Shown: positions 1-9,270, counted from the first letter of the stretch. The stretch is 53,831 bases of DNA from an uncultured Phocaeicola sp. (GCA_944320605.1 CALUIE010000009.1:1-53831); one strand, 5' to 3'. Notes: generated by a model from the sequence alone, not told the origin. Numbers and translations: made by a program.

Positions 1-38
1 TAATTGACAAACTTTTCAAAGAACTCATTTTATTTACT

Positions 39-68
39 GCCAAAGCCGCTTAGGCTTGGCGAATTTTT
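39..68 (+). terminator. Hairpin terminator of an upstream gene
   Basis: GCC/GGC and AAGCC/GGCTT arms pair with a one-base bulge around a short loop, followed by a T-rich stretch at 63-67. It probably ends transcription from a plus-strand gene outside the window. No coding region is visible between it and the small peptide gene at 160. Confidence 0.5.
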
Positions 69-104
69 AACGAACTAAAAATATATTTAAAAGTTTATAT
101 AAAA

Positions 105-135
105 TTGGCAATGTTATAAAAAAAACATATATTTG
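105..135 (+). promoter_or_regulatory. Bacteroidales-type promoter for the small peptide gene
   Basis: A perfect -7 box TATATTTG (TAnnTTTG consensus) lies at 128-135. A weak -33 element (TTGG, 105-108) sits about 19 bases upstream. The start codon of the small peptide is 24 bases downstream. Confidence 0.55.
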
Positions 136-159
136 CATTCGATAAAAACTTAATGAAGA

Positions 160-351
160 ATGACTATGTTAAAACAAAACGATTCAACAAAAGAAAGCTA
201 CTTGAGACCTGAAAGCGAAGTTATTATTATAGAATTAGAGTCTGTAATATTAAATAATAGTGATAATAGTGAAATAAATGCCATCAGTACAAAGATTTAT
301 GGCTTCGATGATGGCGGTACATTCGATATTACAGTATTTGAAGAAAATTAG
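160..351 (+). CDS. Small YxxP-motif peptide, function unknown
   Basis: This is a 63-residue acidic peptide with no signal peptide or membrane segment. It has the layout Y-x-x-P, then a beta-prone stretch rich in Glu and Ile, then an I-L-x-x-S element, then a Gly/Asp-rich tail. Two other peptides in this window (6021-6233 and 34269-34439) share this layout, so it belongs to the same loose family. Both of those precede fimbrillin-like lipoprotein genes; this one does not, because a terminator follows and the next gene is a helicase. A second in-frame ATG at 166 is also possible. Its own promoter and terminator frame it as a monocistronic unit, which supports a real gene. Biochemical role is unknown. 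Confidence 0.6.
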   Translation: MTMLKQNDSTKESYLRPESEVIIIELESVILNNSDNSEINAISTKIYGFDDGGTFDITVFEEN

Positions 352-365
352 AACCATATAAAGTG

Positions 366-399
366 AATGGCGCACCAATAAGGTTTGCGCCATTTTTTA
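366..399 (+). terminator. Rho-independent terminator of the small peptide gene
   Basis: A perfect 9-bp stem (AATGGCGCA at 366-374 with TGCGCCATT at 386-394) encloses an 11-base loop and runs into a T tract. It sits 15 bases after the small peptide stop codon. Confidence 0.8.
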
Positions 400-432
400 T
401 ATTAAAACGATTAAAATCATAACAAAAAAAGC

Positions 433-440
433 TATATTTG
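433..440 (+). promoter_or_regulatory. -7 promoter box of the helicase gene
   Basis: TATATTTG matches the TAnnTTTG consensus exactly and lies 41 bases before the helicase ATG. No clear TTTG -33 element is seen. Confidence 0.45.
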
Positions 441-481
441 TCTTATACATGGCAATACCGCCATAACAGACAATCAGGCAC

Positions 482-2590
482 ATGAATACAAATCCGGAAC
501 TTGAACTCGCCAATACACTCATCGCACAGACAGACACCAACATATTCCTCACCGGAAAGGCAGGGACAGGAAAGACCACATTCCTGAGGTCACTGGTCAA
601 GGAATCACCCAAAAGAATGATTATCCTTGCTCCTACAGGCATTGCAGCTATAAACGCCGAAGGAATGACCATACACTCATTTTTCCAGCTTCCTTTCGCA
701 CCGTATATACCCGGAACGGCTTTCGGAGGCGACGCTAAATACCGTTTCCGCTTCGGCAAGGAGAAACTGAACATCATGCGAAGCATTGACCTGCTTGTTA
801 TAGACGAGATAAGTATGGTACGTGCCGACCTTTTAGATGCCATAGACGACGTACTTCGCAGGTTCAGGCGCAACAGCAAACCTTTCGGAGGAGTACAGCT
901 ACTGCTGATAGGCGACATACAGCAGCTTCCACCGGTAGCCAAGAACGACGAATGGCAAATGCTTTCGGAATACTATGACTCGCCCTACTTCTTCTCGAGC
1001 CATGCGCTCAAAGAAACTTCTTTCTGTACCATAGAACTTAAGAAAGTTTACCGGCAGAGCGACGCGCGTTTCCTTTCACTTCTGAATGCCATAAGGGAAA
1101 ACAGATGCACAAGCAACGACCTGAAAGCACTTAACAGCCGATATATGCCGGATTTTAATATGGGTAACGACGAAGGTTATATCCGCCTTACGACACACAA
1201 CATACAGGCACAGAGAATCAACCAAAGAAAATTGGACGAACTTCCCACCCGAAGCTATAAGTTCAAGGCTACGATAGAAGGGAACTTTCCTGAATATTCC
1301 TATCCCACCGATCCGGAACTGGAACTTAAGAAAGGAGCGCAGGTTATGTTCGTAAAAAACGATATATCCGGAATGCACCGGTACGCAAACGGAACAATAG
1401 GGCGCATCAGTAATATCTCAAACGAAGGAATAGAAGTCATTGTAAACGAAACAGGCACGAAAATAAACCTTGAAGAAGCCGAATGGGCAAACGCCCGATA
1501 CCGTCTGGACGAGGAAACAAAAGAGATAGTGGAGGAAGTGGAAGGCACATTCAGGCAATATCCTTTGAAACTCGCATGGGCAATAACAGTTCACAAAAGC
1601 CAGGGACTTACATTCGACAAGGCAATAATAGATGTATCATCTTCCTTTGCCCACGGTCAGGCTTACGTGGCACTAAGCCGGTGCCGAACTCTCGAAGGGC
1701 TGATACTTAGCTCTCCCATCTCCGCCAATGCTGTGATAAGCGACAAAGTGATAGACTCTTTCACAGACGAGCAACGCAAGTCCGTACCTACCCTGGAACA
1801 ATGCTCCGCCATGCAGAAAGCATATTTCACGGACCTGCTGAAGCAACTCTTCGGATTCAGGCAGATGGAAACATCACTAAACCATTATATCCGTCTGATA
1901 GACGAGCATCTGTACAGGACATATCCCAAACAGCTGGAGATGTACAAGAACGAGGCGGAACGTTTCAAACAGGCGATAACGGAAGTAAGCATGAAATTCG
2001 AGAGCCAATATACCCGCATGACAGCGCAGGCTGCCGATTGCGAGACTGACACATCACTTCAAGACCGTATATACAGTGCATCACAATACTTCGCTGAAAT
2101 GCTGAAACCGCTTCAGGATTTGCTGGACAGCACAGACATTACGTCCGACAACAAGGAAATCAGAAAAAGGATAGAAACGGCTTTCTACGAACTGACAGAT
2201 GCTGTAAGAATAAAATCCGCTCTTATGGAACACGTACACGACAAAGGCTTCCACGTACAGGACTTTCTGCGTAAACGTGCCATACTGAGCATGGACGAAA
2301 CAAGAGCAACAGCAAGCAAGAAACGGGAAAAACCGGAAAAGAAAATCCCTCTTGAAAGCAGCGATATTGGCAATATGGAGCTATACCGCGCATTGGTGGA
2401 ATGGCGCAGGAAGGAAGCCGCCGAACTCGGGCTGCCGGCATATACAGTGCTTCAACAGAAAGCCATCATAGGGCTGTCAAACAATCTTCCCAAAAACGAG
2501 CGTGAGCTTCTCCGCATCAAGTGTATAGGCAAGAAAACTGTCGAGAAATATGGCAATGCTATTATGAAGATTGTCGAGAAATTCCGATAA
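482..2590 (+). CDS. PIF1-like superfamily 1 helicase with C-terminal HRDC domain
   Basis: This is a 702-residue cytoplasmic ATPase. Walker A GKAGTGKT is at residues 25-32, Walker B VIDE at 106-109, and an APTGIAAINA motif Ia follows the P-loop, as in the PIF1/RecD-like group. The late helicase motif W-A-I-T-V-H-K-S-Q-G is also present. The middle third is charged and helical. The last roughly 75 residues form an HRDC domain, a nucleic-acid-binding module of RecQ-type helicases. The family unwinds DNA in replication or repair; the specific role here is not known. The ATG at 482 is chosen because the P-loop follows at the normal distance. GC content is clearly higher than in the ATPase gene that follows. 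The gene looks like core chromosome and is unrelated to the PULs. Confidence 0.9.
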   Translation: MNTNPELELANTLIAQTDTNIFLTGKAGTGKTTFLRSLVKESPKRMIILAPTGIAAINAEGMTIHSFFQLPFAPYIPGTAFGGDAKYRFRFGKEKLNIMRSIDLLVIDEISMVRADLLDAIDDVLRRFRRNSKPFGGVQLLLIGDIQQLPPVAKNDEWQMLSEYYDSPYFFSSHALKETSFCTIELKKVYRQSDARFLSLLNAIRENRCTSNDLKALNSRYMPDFNMGNDEGYIRLTTHNIQAQRINQRKLDELPTRSYKFKATIEGNFPEYSYPTDPELELKKGAQVMFVKNDISGMHRYANGTIGRISNISNEGIEVIVNETGTKINLEEAEWANARYRLDEETKEIVEEVEGTFRQYPLKLAWAITVHKSQGLTFDKAIIDVSSSFAHGQAYVALSRCRTLEGLILSSPISANAVISDKVIDSFTDEQRKSVPTLEQCSAMQKAYFTDLLKQLFGFRQMETSLNHYIRLIDEHLYRTYPKQLEMYKNEAERFKQAITEVSMKFESQYTRMTAQAADCETDTSLQDRIYSASQYFAEMLKPLQDLLDSTDITSDNKEIRKRIETAFYELTDAVRIKSALMEHVHDKGFHVQDFLRKRAILSMDETRATASKKREKPEKKIPLESSDIGNMELYRALVEWRRKEAAELGLPAYTVLQQKAIIGLSNNLPKNERELLRIKCIGKKTVEKYGNAIMKIVEKFR

Positions 2591-2593
2591 TGG

Positions 2594-2675
2594 AAAAACG
2601 CACCTAAAATAGAGTGTTTTTTAGGGGAAAACGCACCTTTTTATACATTATTTTTAGGGGAAAACGCACCTTTTT
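2594..2675 (+). repeat. Tandem repeat cluster upstream of the DUF4143 ATPase
   Basis: Two near-identical copies centred on TTTTTAGGGGAAAACGCACC (about 2617-2641 and 2651-2675) are preceded by a half copy, AAAACGCACCTAAAA (2595-2609). Spacing is about 34 bases. The last copy ends 13 bases before the -7 box of the ATPase, so it covers the -33 region. That placement suggests an operator. Confidence 0.75.
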
Positions 2676-2696
2676 GTTAGAAAAATCATAACTTTG
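2673..2696 (+). promoter_or_regulatory. Promoter of the first DUF4143 ATPase
   Basis: The -7 box TAACTTTG is at 2689-2696, 20 bases before the ATG. A TTTG at 2673-2676 is spaced too closely to be a normal -33 element and lies in the last repeat copy. Confidence 0.5.
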
Positions 2697-2716
2697 TATC
2701 ACTTAATCAACGAATT

Positions 2717-4093
2717 ATGCTTTTTAGGAAGATTGAATCAAAAATACGAGATTATTTTACCTCAAATGCCAAAGAAATAATGCTTATTGAAGGGGCAAGG
2801 CAAATAGGTAAATCTTACATCATCAGGCATGTTGGCAAGTCAATGTTTGAAAATTACATCGAGATTAATTTTGAAAAAGACAAACAAGGAGACAGACTAT
2901 TTGCTAATGTAAATACTGTTGATGACTTTTATGTTACGCTTAGTACCATTGCCGGTAATAAACTTAATGATAAAAATAATACACTAATATTCATAGACGA
3001 GATACAGGCATACGAACAGTTTCTTACTTTAGTGAAATTCCTGAAAGAAGATGAAAAATATACATATATAGCAAGTGGTTCACTACTTGGTATAGCCTTA
3101 AAAATGACATCTTCTGTACCTGTAGGCAGTTTGCAGATAGAACAAATGTATCCTATGGATTTTGAGGAATTTCTTATAGCTTGCGGAGTAGGTCAAGAAG
3201 CTATTGATTCTTTCAGAAAACATTTTGACCAGGAAAATTCTTTAAACGAATCAATGCATAATAAGTTGCTCGATCTATTCAAAAAATATCTGATTGTCGG
3301 TGGTCTGCCGGAAGCTGTAGAAACATTTGTAAAAACATTAAACATTGCAGATGTGAGAAAAATACATCAAAACATTCATACATTATATAAAGTAGATGCA
3401 GCCAAATATGAAAAAGATAATTCCAGAAAATTACAAATCAGGAGAATCTATGATATGATTCCATCAAATCTTGAGAATAAGAAGAAAAGAATCATTTTCA
3501 AGGACATTGAAAACAAAAGTTGGAAAAGATATGATGACTATACTGAGGAATTTGAGTACCTAATTTCGTCCGGTATTGCCCTAAATGTGCAGGCAGTAAG
3601 TCAACCTACATTCCCCATGATAGAGTCGGTAGGTAAAAACCTTCTCAAATTATACCTTAACGATGTTGGGATACTTTCATTTCTTTATTACGGAACAAAC
3701 ATTGATGCTATAGCGAAAGATTCCTTAAGTATAAACTTAGGCTCAGTATATGAGACTGTTGTAGCACAGGAACTTAAAGCACATGGATTCCCATTATTCT
3801 ACTATGATAACAAAAAACTTGGAGAGGTAGATTTTCTTGTTGACGACATAAAAGACCTGACATCAATGCCTATTGAAGTGAAATCAGGCAAAGACTATAC
3901 AAAACATACTTCATTAGACAGATTTATCTCAAATAAAGATTATAACGTAAGGCGGGCTTTTGTTTTATCAAATAACAGAGAGGTAGCTAAAAGAAACGGT
4001 ATAACATATTTACCTATATACTTCATAATGTTTTTCCAAAAAAACAACAAAACTATTTCGCAATTTTCAGCATTGGATGTTGATTTCCGATAA
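2717..4093 (+). CDS. AAA_14 / DUF4143 family ATPase
   Basis: This is a 458-residue cytoplasmic protein of the AAA_14-DUF4143 family, common and often multi-copy in Bacteroidales and of unknown biological role. Walker A GARQIGKS is at residues 26-33 and Walker B IFIDE at 91-95. The C-terminal part has the family's nuclease-like signature, GEVD at 369-372 followed by IEVK at 386-389. It resembles the D...ExK pattern of PD-(D/E)xK folds, but activity is unproven. The gene is visibly more AT-rich than the helicase before it, suggesting separate acquisition. It has its own repeat-containing promoter and terminator, and a second family member sits at 11438-12712. It is not functionally linked to the helicase as far as can be seen. 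Confidence 0.9.
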   Translation: MLFRKIESKIRDYFTSNAKEIMLIEGARQIGKSYIIRHVGKSMFENYIEINFEKDKQGDRLFANVNTVDDFYVTLSTIAGNKLNDKNNTLIFIDEIQAYEQFLTLVKFLKEDEKYTYIASGSLLGIALKMTSSVPVGSLQIEQMYPMDFEEFLIACGVGQEAIDSFRKHFDQENSLNESMHNKLLDLFKKYLIVGGLPEAVETFVKTLNIADVRKIHQNIHTLYKVDAAKYEKDNSRKLQIRRIYDMIPSNLENKKKRIIFKDIENKSWKRYDDYTEEFEYLISSGIALNVQAVSQPTFPMIESVGKNLLKLYLNDVGILSFLYYGTNIDAIAKDSLSINLGSVYETVVAQELKAHGFPLFYYDNKKLGEVDFLVDDIKDLTSMPIEVKSGKDYTKHTSLDRFISNKDYNVRRAFVLSNNREVAKRNGITYLPIYFIMFFQKNNKTISQFSALDVDFR

Positions 4094-4100
4094 TAAAAAT

Positions 4101-4135
4101 AGCGCGACAAGGAAGTTTCCATGCCGCGCTTTTTG
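4101..4135 (+). terminator. Rho-independent terminator after the first DUF4143 ATPase
   Basis: AGCGCG (4101-4106) pairs with CGCGCT (4125-4130), an inner GGAA/TTCC pair stabilises the loop, and TTTT follows. It lies between convergent genes and may also limit antisense read-through into the lipoprotein gene ending at 4186. Confidence 0.7.
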
Positions 4136-4185
4136 TGCGTTAATCAACAATAGATTTACAATTATGAGTTCATCTAATACCTATA

Positions 4186-6000
4186 TTAGTTTGATGCTGT
4201 TTCGCTGTCTACAAAGGACTGAAGTTCTTCAACAGATGCAAAGGTTTTTACCCAATATAAATCGTATGTTTTTAAATTCTTATTATCAGCTACAACAAAC
4301 TTGAATCGCCTTACTTTCTTAGGACCATCTTGTGGAATATTTCCTGATTTAAACTTCTTTCTTAAATCAAAATAGACCCAAGCAGGACTACCTTCTTCTA
4401 TAGCATCTGGTTTAAGTAAAGTAAAAGCATTATTATCTGAATTAATATCTCCCTGGTAATATCCACCAAAGGTAGTAGAAGAATCTCCTTCATTAATTTC
4501 AAGTTTAAATGCACCATTAGAGTTACGTCCTTGTGTCCAACCATCCGGTGGGGTAATCTTTACTGCAAGTATTGGATAGTTCAAAGCATCTATATACAAA
4601 TCTTCTTTGAATACCAATAATAAATCAGCTCTATACACTCCTCCTGAAGATTTTTCTCCCATAGTAACTGTTGTCTTAATTCCATCTGATGTAGATGTTG
4701 CATTCTTAGTCTCTGTTTGTGAAGTATCAAATCTCCAAGGCGCCAGCCCCTCACCAAATGAGAAATCAAAACGTCCTTGAGCTACAGTTACATCTACTGT
4801 TTTTGTAAATGAAACATCACCTTTAATTACTGACGCAGTGATTTTTGCATCACCACCTACCAAAGTCTTTACTTTCAACATACCTGTTGTAGCGTCAACT
4901 GCTACTATTTCCTCATTACTACTTGACCATGTTATTGTAGCACCATTATTAGTATATTTTATCTGATAGCTCTGTCCATAACCTAATGACTTCAAATTAT
5001 CATCTGCTGTAAATGAGAAGATGTCATTATAAGCCGGGTTAGACACAGGTACCTCAAGGTCATAGTAAGTATTAGAATTGATATTGTTGTAATATAAATT
5101 TTTGCATGGAGCAGTTTTAGTATAATCTGCAGAAGTATCACCATATTTACCGTTGAAAGAAAGTGTGATATTATCAGATATAGAAGATGTATTTGTAGGG
5201 AATACCAAAGCATAAAGATATGCGGTTGTATTGGCAGCAACCGTCAAACCTTCATCAGGTATAGTAACCTTTATAGCGTATGTACCGTTTGATACACTAT
5301 ATGTTGGAGTTACTGTACCATTATCCATGCTAAGTTCAGCCTTATCGCAGAAAGGTCCCGATATACTTACCTCATTTACTGTAAGATCCTCACTTTCGGT
5401 GTTAGTTATCTTGAATCTGTATATTGCGGGAAGGACATTAAAACTGATGCTTGCAGTATTTGCAGCACTTACAGTGCCTGTACCGGACATCAATACGTAA
5501 TCTTTAAGATGTTCTGTGCTGTTCAGTGCAGTCTGTGTAAATCCGTCAGGCAATGTGAATGTCACTTTATTATCTAAACCGATATTAGTATCTTTCAAAG
5601 GAGATACAGCCCAGATAACATCACCTTGAGCATACGCTTGTGACAAACCTGTGGTAATCTGTAGCTGTGCCTGTTTCTTATCATCTGTATTTGGAGTGAC
5701 AGTAGTAGCAGAATATTTCTTACTACCGTCAAAGTCAATAAATGCATTGTTGCTCCAAACGAATGATTTCATTTCATTATCAGAAGCATCCCAAGTGAAA
5801 GCAAGGCTTTGGTCGTTACTGTTTATATCCCAATGAGCCCTTGACTCAACACCACCTTCATTTATATCACCTGTCAAAGAGATATAATATCCCTCGCCTG
5901 ATACCGGAGCCTGTCCTTCTTCAAACTCATTCACACATGATGTAGCGAAAACAGAAGCCGCTACACAAGAAAGCGCGATAAAACGATTTGTATATGTCAT
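4186..6000 (-). CDS. Chimeric surface lipoprotein: fimbrillin-like domain, BIG2-like domain, DUF4979-like C-terminus
   Basis: The 604-residue precursor has a lipoprotein signal peptide (F-A-T-S-C, lipidated Cys22). Residues of about 30-330 resemble the fimbrillin/Mfa-like family. A bacterial Ig-like (BIG2) module follows at about 345-420. The last roughly 180 residues start at a RFDFSFGEGLAPW motif and end in YWVKTFASVEELQ. This C-terminal domain is nearly the same as that of the SGBP at 20138-21655, and I assign it to DUF4979 from memory. The ATG at 6000 is chosen over upstream starts because the signal peptide begins there and the preceding small gene stops 20 bases earlier. It is the last gene of the GH43-GH88 operon. 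The likely role is glycan capture at the cell surface on a fimbrillin-type scaffold. Pilus assembly is not implied. Confidence 0.8.
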   Translation of the reverse strand: MTYTNRFIALSCVAASVFATSCVNEFEEGQAPVSGEGYYISLTGDINEGGVESRAHWDINSNDQSLAFTWDASDNEMKSFVWSNNAFIDFDGSKKYSATTVTPNTDDKKQAQLQITTGLSQAYAQGDVIWAVSPLKDTNIGLDNKVTFTLPDGFTQTALNSTEHLKDYVLMSGTGTVSAANTASISFNVLPAIYRFKITNTESEDLTVNEVSISGPFCDKAELSMDNGTVTPTYSVSNGTYAIKVTIPDEGLTVAANTTAYLYALVFPTNTSSISDNITLSFNGKYGDTSADYTKTAPCKNLYYNNINSNTYYDLEVPVSNPAYNDIFSFTADDNLKSLGYGQSYQIKYTNNGATITWSSSNEEIVAVDATTGMLKVKTLVGGDAKITASVIKGDVSFTKTVDVTVAQGRFDFSFGEGLAPWRFDTSQTETKNATSTSDGIKTTVTMGEKSSGGVYRADLLLVFKEDLYIDALNYPILAVKITPPDGWTQGRNSNGAFKLEINEGDSSTTFGGYYQGDINSDNNAFTLLKPDAIEEGSPAWVYFDLRKKFKSGNIPQDGPKKVRRFKFVVADNKNLKTYDLYWVKTFASVEELQSFVDSETASN

Positions 6001-6020
6001 AGTCGTATAAATTTTAAAAG

Positions 6021-6233
6021 TTAATCTTGCCAACCCAAATTAGTCTCACTTACAGAACCGAATCCTGTACTTCCTCCCCAGCCCGGATCAGTCGTGATAC
6101 TACCTCCTACAGTAGGACCACTTGAACACAACATACCTTCATTCTGCACGCTATAAGACATAGTCTTAGGTGCCACATAGCTTTCTTTCATTTCCGAAAA
6201 AGCCATGGTTAGTAAATCTCTTTGATTTTTCAT
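6021..6233 (-). CDS. Small YVAP-motif peptide upstream of the fimbrillin chimera
   Basis: This 70-residue peptide has no signal peptide. It carries S-Y-V-A-P, a beta-prone middle, the element MLCSS and a Gly/Trp/Ser-rich tail ending in GWQD. It shares the Y-V-A-P and L-C-x-S elements with the peptide at 34269-34439, which also sits directly upstream of a fimbrillin/SGBP chimera. It lies 20 bases after GH88 and 20 bases before the lipoprotein start, so it is co-transcribed with both. The conserved Cys and Gly-rich tail could indicate a processed or secreted peptide or a chaperone/partner of the lipoprotein. None of this can be shown from sequence. Confidence 0.7.
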   Translation of the reverse strand: MKNQRDLLTMAFSEMKESYVAPKTMSYSVQNEGMLCSSGPTVGGSITTDPGWGGSTGFGSVSETNLGWQD

Positions 6234-6253
6234 GTTTTATAGTTTTTAAGTTA

Positions 6254-7471
6254 TCAATAAATACTTTTTCCTTCATTAAGTTTCTTCAATCTCAGCAACG
6301 CCTCCATATAATAATAATCGGCATAAATTATTGAAGCGTCTATCTCCGAACCTGCCGGCCAATGTCCTGTAGAGTGAAGCAGGAGTGAATGATTGGTATC
6401 ACCGCCTCTGTATTTAGGAGAATCAAGGCTTTCAATCATCTTAACCGCGGCATCCTTGTATTTTACCGACTGTTCGCCGGTACAGAAAGTTGACATTTCA
6501 AGAAGCGCAGAGGCCACTACACAAGCGGCAGAAGCATCGCGTGGAGCATCGGGAATGCCTGGCGCGCTGAAATCCCAATAAGGAATATAATCATCAGGCA
6601 GGCGGTCTAAATAAACCTGAGTGACCTTCTCTGCAAAGTCAAGATACTTAGGGTCCTTTGTCTCACGGTAAACTACAGTGAATCCATATATTGCCCATGC
6701 CTGACCACGGGCCCACATACTGTCATCAGAATATCCCTGATGTGTACAGCGGTTTATACATTCGCCTGTCAATGTGTCGTAAACAGCCACATGATATGAG
6801 GTATAATCATTACGGAACTGGTTTTCCATAGTCTTGTCGGCATGGGAAACAGCTATGTCATACAATTTTTTGTTTCCTCCGTTCTTGGCAGCCCAGAACA
6901 GCATCTCAAGGTTTATCATGTTATCCATAATTGTATTATGTCCGCCAAACATCTCCACATTACGTGGCCATGAAAGTATTGTCCCTACCTTAGGTCTGTA
7001 CAGTGTGGCAAGAGTATCCGCCACAGCCAAGATTACACGCTTGTACTCAGGATTGGAAGTAAGACGGTAACCATTTCCATAACTGCAGAACACTAAGAAT
7101 CCGAGGTCGTGGTCGTACGCCGGAATATCGGCAAGGAATCCAAGTGATTCAGTGAATTTCTCTGCTTCCAGACGTATGCTGTCGCTCAATGTGGCTTCGT
7201 AGTCATACCACAAAACTCCCGGCCAGAAACCGGCTGTCCATTCCTCCTTTGTAGCCTTGCGAAGATTCCATTTAGTCTCTCCCTCAAGAATATTACGGGG
7301 CATCATGGTATAATCCATACTGTCTGCCGAGTGCAGGTCATGAAGTGTAGTTCTGATTTGACTGTCACAATATTCCAATGCGCCGTCAACATCAATACGT
7401 GGCGGTTGTGTGAAACTGCAGGCAGAAAGCACCGCCAGTCCCAGGCCTGCAATGATTTTGTTTACTTTCAT
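6254..7471 (-). CDS. GH88 unsaturated glucuronyl hydrolase, lipoprotein
   Basis: This 405-residue enzyme has a lipoprotein signal (L-S-A-C, Cys18). The (alpha/alpha)6-barrel hallmarks of GH88 are clear: HDLGF at 121-125, TIMDNMINLE with Asp183, and SDDSMWARGQAWA with Asp249/250. The two Asp positions match the catalytic/binding pair known in unsaturated glucuronyl hydrolases. The family removes the 4,5-unsaturated uronate left at the non-reducing end by polysaccharide lyases, so this gene completes depolymerisation started by the PL38- and heparinase-type lyases of the locus. It is probably periplasmic. It sits 14 bases after GH43 in the same operon. Confidence 0.92.
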   Translation of the reverse strand: MKVNKIIAGLGLAVLSACSFTQPPRIDVDGALEYCDSQIRTTLHDLHSADSMDYTMMPRNILEGETKWNLRKATKEEWTAGFWPGVLWYDYEATLSDSIRLEAEKFTESLGFLADIPAYDHDLGFLVFCSYGNGYRLTSNPEYKRVILAVADTLATLYRPKVGTILSWPRNVEMFGGHNTIMDNMINLEMLFWAAKNGGNKKLYDIAVSHADKTMENQFRNDYTSYHVAVYDTLTGECINRCTHQGYSDDSMWARGQAWAIYGFTVVYRETKDPKYLDFAEKVTQVYLDRLPDDYIPYWDFSAPGIPDAPRDASAACVVASALLEMSTFCTGEQSVKYKDAAVKMIESLDSPKYRGGDTNHSLLLHSTGHWPAGSEIDASIIYADYYYMEALLRLKKLNEGKSIY

Positions 7472-7485
7472 TTCGTATTATATTT

Positions 7486-9141
7486 TTATTTCCTATTTTT
7501 TTCTATTCTGAACCAGTCGGCATCAACCCATCCGCGTTCCTTGCCGTAAGGAGTCACACTGAACAGTCCTACTTTGGCTCCAATCCATTTTCCCTGACGT
7601 GCGGTAAAGACATCACCCGCTTTGTGGAAACGTCTGCCGTCGGTACTGTAATAGAATGTACATTTTCCGCCTGACTCAACTTTCACCCTCAAGTATATGT
7701 CTATCTCATAATTTGGATAAAGACCTGCCTCGAAAGTCCTGCTGTTGCCAAGAACACACTCCACAATCACCTTTTCAGGATTCATCTGTTCCGCGTCATT
7801 GCATTGGGCATACTTCAATACAAAGTTTTCTCCCGACTTCTCAACTCCCAAATATGCGTAGTCCCATCCCATAACTATTAGTCCGGACATCTGGCCGTTA
7901 TCTTTAGCCGAGACCTTAAGTTTAGTTGTAGCTGTAAACTCCTCTGCCGGAAATTTCTGCAGAAGAAGATTCGGAACCTCCCAGAAGTTTCTGAAGTTTT
8001 CAGACAATTCATATCCATACAGACGGATATATCCCATATCTGTGGTAAACCCGAAGAAATCATGATAATTGGAATGCCATTGCCACTGGAGTCCCAAATG
8101 CCGGGTGTTGAATTCATCACTCTCTGCCGGAGTATGAATAATACATTTGGCATCCGTGACAGGTTTCCTGTATGAAGTAACAGGCTCACCGCATCCATCG
8201 CCGTCAGTGTCAATTCCAATAACAGGCCAGTCCTCCTTCCACGTCATAGGATTAAGATGCACTACCCTGCCGTATGCGCCCTTGTCCTGAAAATGCAGAA
8301 ACCATGATTCTCCTGCCGGTGTATCCACCCATGCTCCCTGATGCGGACCGTTTATATCAGTCTTTCCCTGAGCCATCACTATACGGGGTTCGTACGGACC
8401 GTAAACGTTTTCCGACCTCAATACAAGCTGCCAGCCTGTGGCAACACCGCCTGCCGGAGCAAATATGTAATAATACCCATTGCGTTTATAAAATTTTGCC
8501 CCTTCTATAGTATGGTTCACACCGTCATTACCATCGAATACCATTACAGGATCGGATATAACGGCTGTACCTTCGTTATTCATCTCACATACAGTGATTA
8601 TACTGTTGAATCCTGCCCTGCTGCCTGCCCATGCGTGTGCAAGATATACATTGCCGTCACCATCCCAAAGTGGACAAGGGTCTATCATACCCTTTCCAGC
8701 CTTTACAAGCACAGGCTTTTCCCACTCACCGTAAATATCTTTTGTCTTGACCATGAAGATACCGAAATCAGGATCGCCCCAATAAATATAAAACTCACCC
8801 TCGTGATGACGGATTGAAGGAGCCCAAACACCTTTGCCATGTTGAGGCTTAGCATAGAAATCTTCAGGTTCTACATTTTTTATGGCATAGTTCACAATCT
8901 CCCAGTTGACCAAATCCTCCGAATGCAGTATCGGAAGCCCTGGAGTACAATTGAAACTGGAAGCCGTCATATAGTAATGTCCGTCAACGGCACAGGCGTC
9001 CGGATCAGAATAGTCGGCATGTATCACAGGATTTACGTAAGTACTGTCACCCTGGTCTGCCACCCATACCTCCGACCTGTACTGGGCCTGCAACAGCACT
9101 ACCGAAGAAACTATAGCTATAAACAAAAAATACTTTCTCAT
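7486..9141 (-). CDS. GH43 family glycosidase (beta-xylosidase / alpha-arabinofuranosidase type)
   Basis: This 551-residue secreted enzyme has a Sec signal peptide (about residues 1-20). The N-terminal five-bladed propeller shows the GH43 triad: general base Asp46 in HADYSDPD, pKa modulator Asp154 in MIDPCPLW, and acid Glu213 in HTIEGAKF. The C-terminal 200 residues form a beta-sandwich of the type that follows the propeller in xylosidase-like subfamilies. The family removes pentose side groups such as arabinose or xylose. The gene heads an operon with GH88, a small peptide and a fimbrillin chimera. Its leader carries an ECF-type promoter element and a long-range stem (see 9159-9252). The precise sugar cannot be decided. 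Confidence 0.92.
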   Translation of the reverse strand: MRKYFLFIAIVSSVVLLQAQYRSEVWVADQGDSTYVNPVIHADYSDPDACAVDGHYYMTASSFNCTPGLPILHSEDLVNWEIVNYAIKNVEPEDFYAKPQHGKGVWAPSIRHHEGEFYIYWGDPDFGIFMVKTKDIYGEWEKPVLVKAGKGMIDPCPLWDGDGNVYLAHAWAGSRAGFNSIITVCEMNNEGTAVISDPVMVFDGNDGVNHTIEGAKFYKRNGYYYIFAPAGGVATGWQLVLRSENVYGPYEPRIVMAQGKTDINGPHQGAWVDTPAGESWFLHFQDKGAYGRVVHLNPMTWKEDWPVIGIDTDGDGCGEPVTSYRKPVTDAKCIIHTPAESDEFNTRHLGLQWQWHSNYHDFFGFTTDMGYIRLYGYELSENFRNFWEVPNLLLQKFPAEEFTATTKLKVSAKDNGQMSGLIVMGWDYAYLGVEKSGENFVLKYAQCNDAEQMNPEKVIVECVLGNSRTFEAGLYPNYEIDIYLRVKVESGGKCTFYYSTDGRRFHKAGDVFTARQGKWIGAKVGLFSVTPYGKERGWVDADWFRIEKNRK

Positions 9142-9158
9142 CGTAATTATCTTTTAAT

Positions 9159-9252
9159 GGCAAGTTCCTTAAAATGAAAACAATCCTTTTACCTGTAAGA
9201 AAATAAAAACAATATGATTTACCCTTTAATTTAAAGTAATAAGGAACTTACC
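9159..9252 (-). other. Long-range stem in the leader of the GH43 operon
   Basis: Positions 9240-9252 (GGTAAGTTCCTTA on the coding strand) can pair with 9159-9171 (TAAGGAACTTGCC), giving 13 bp with one G-U wobble. They enclose 68 bases with an inner CTTTAA/TTAAAG hairpin. The lower arm ends 17 bases before the GH43 start codon. The element lies inside the expected transcript, downstream of the promoter at 9271-9298. It matches no riboswitch class I recognise. Confidence 0.4.
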
Positions 9253-9270
9253 AACATTCTTTTATTCTTA

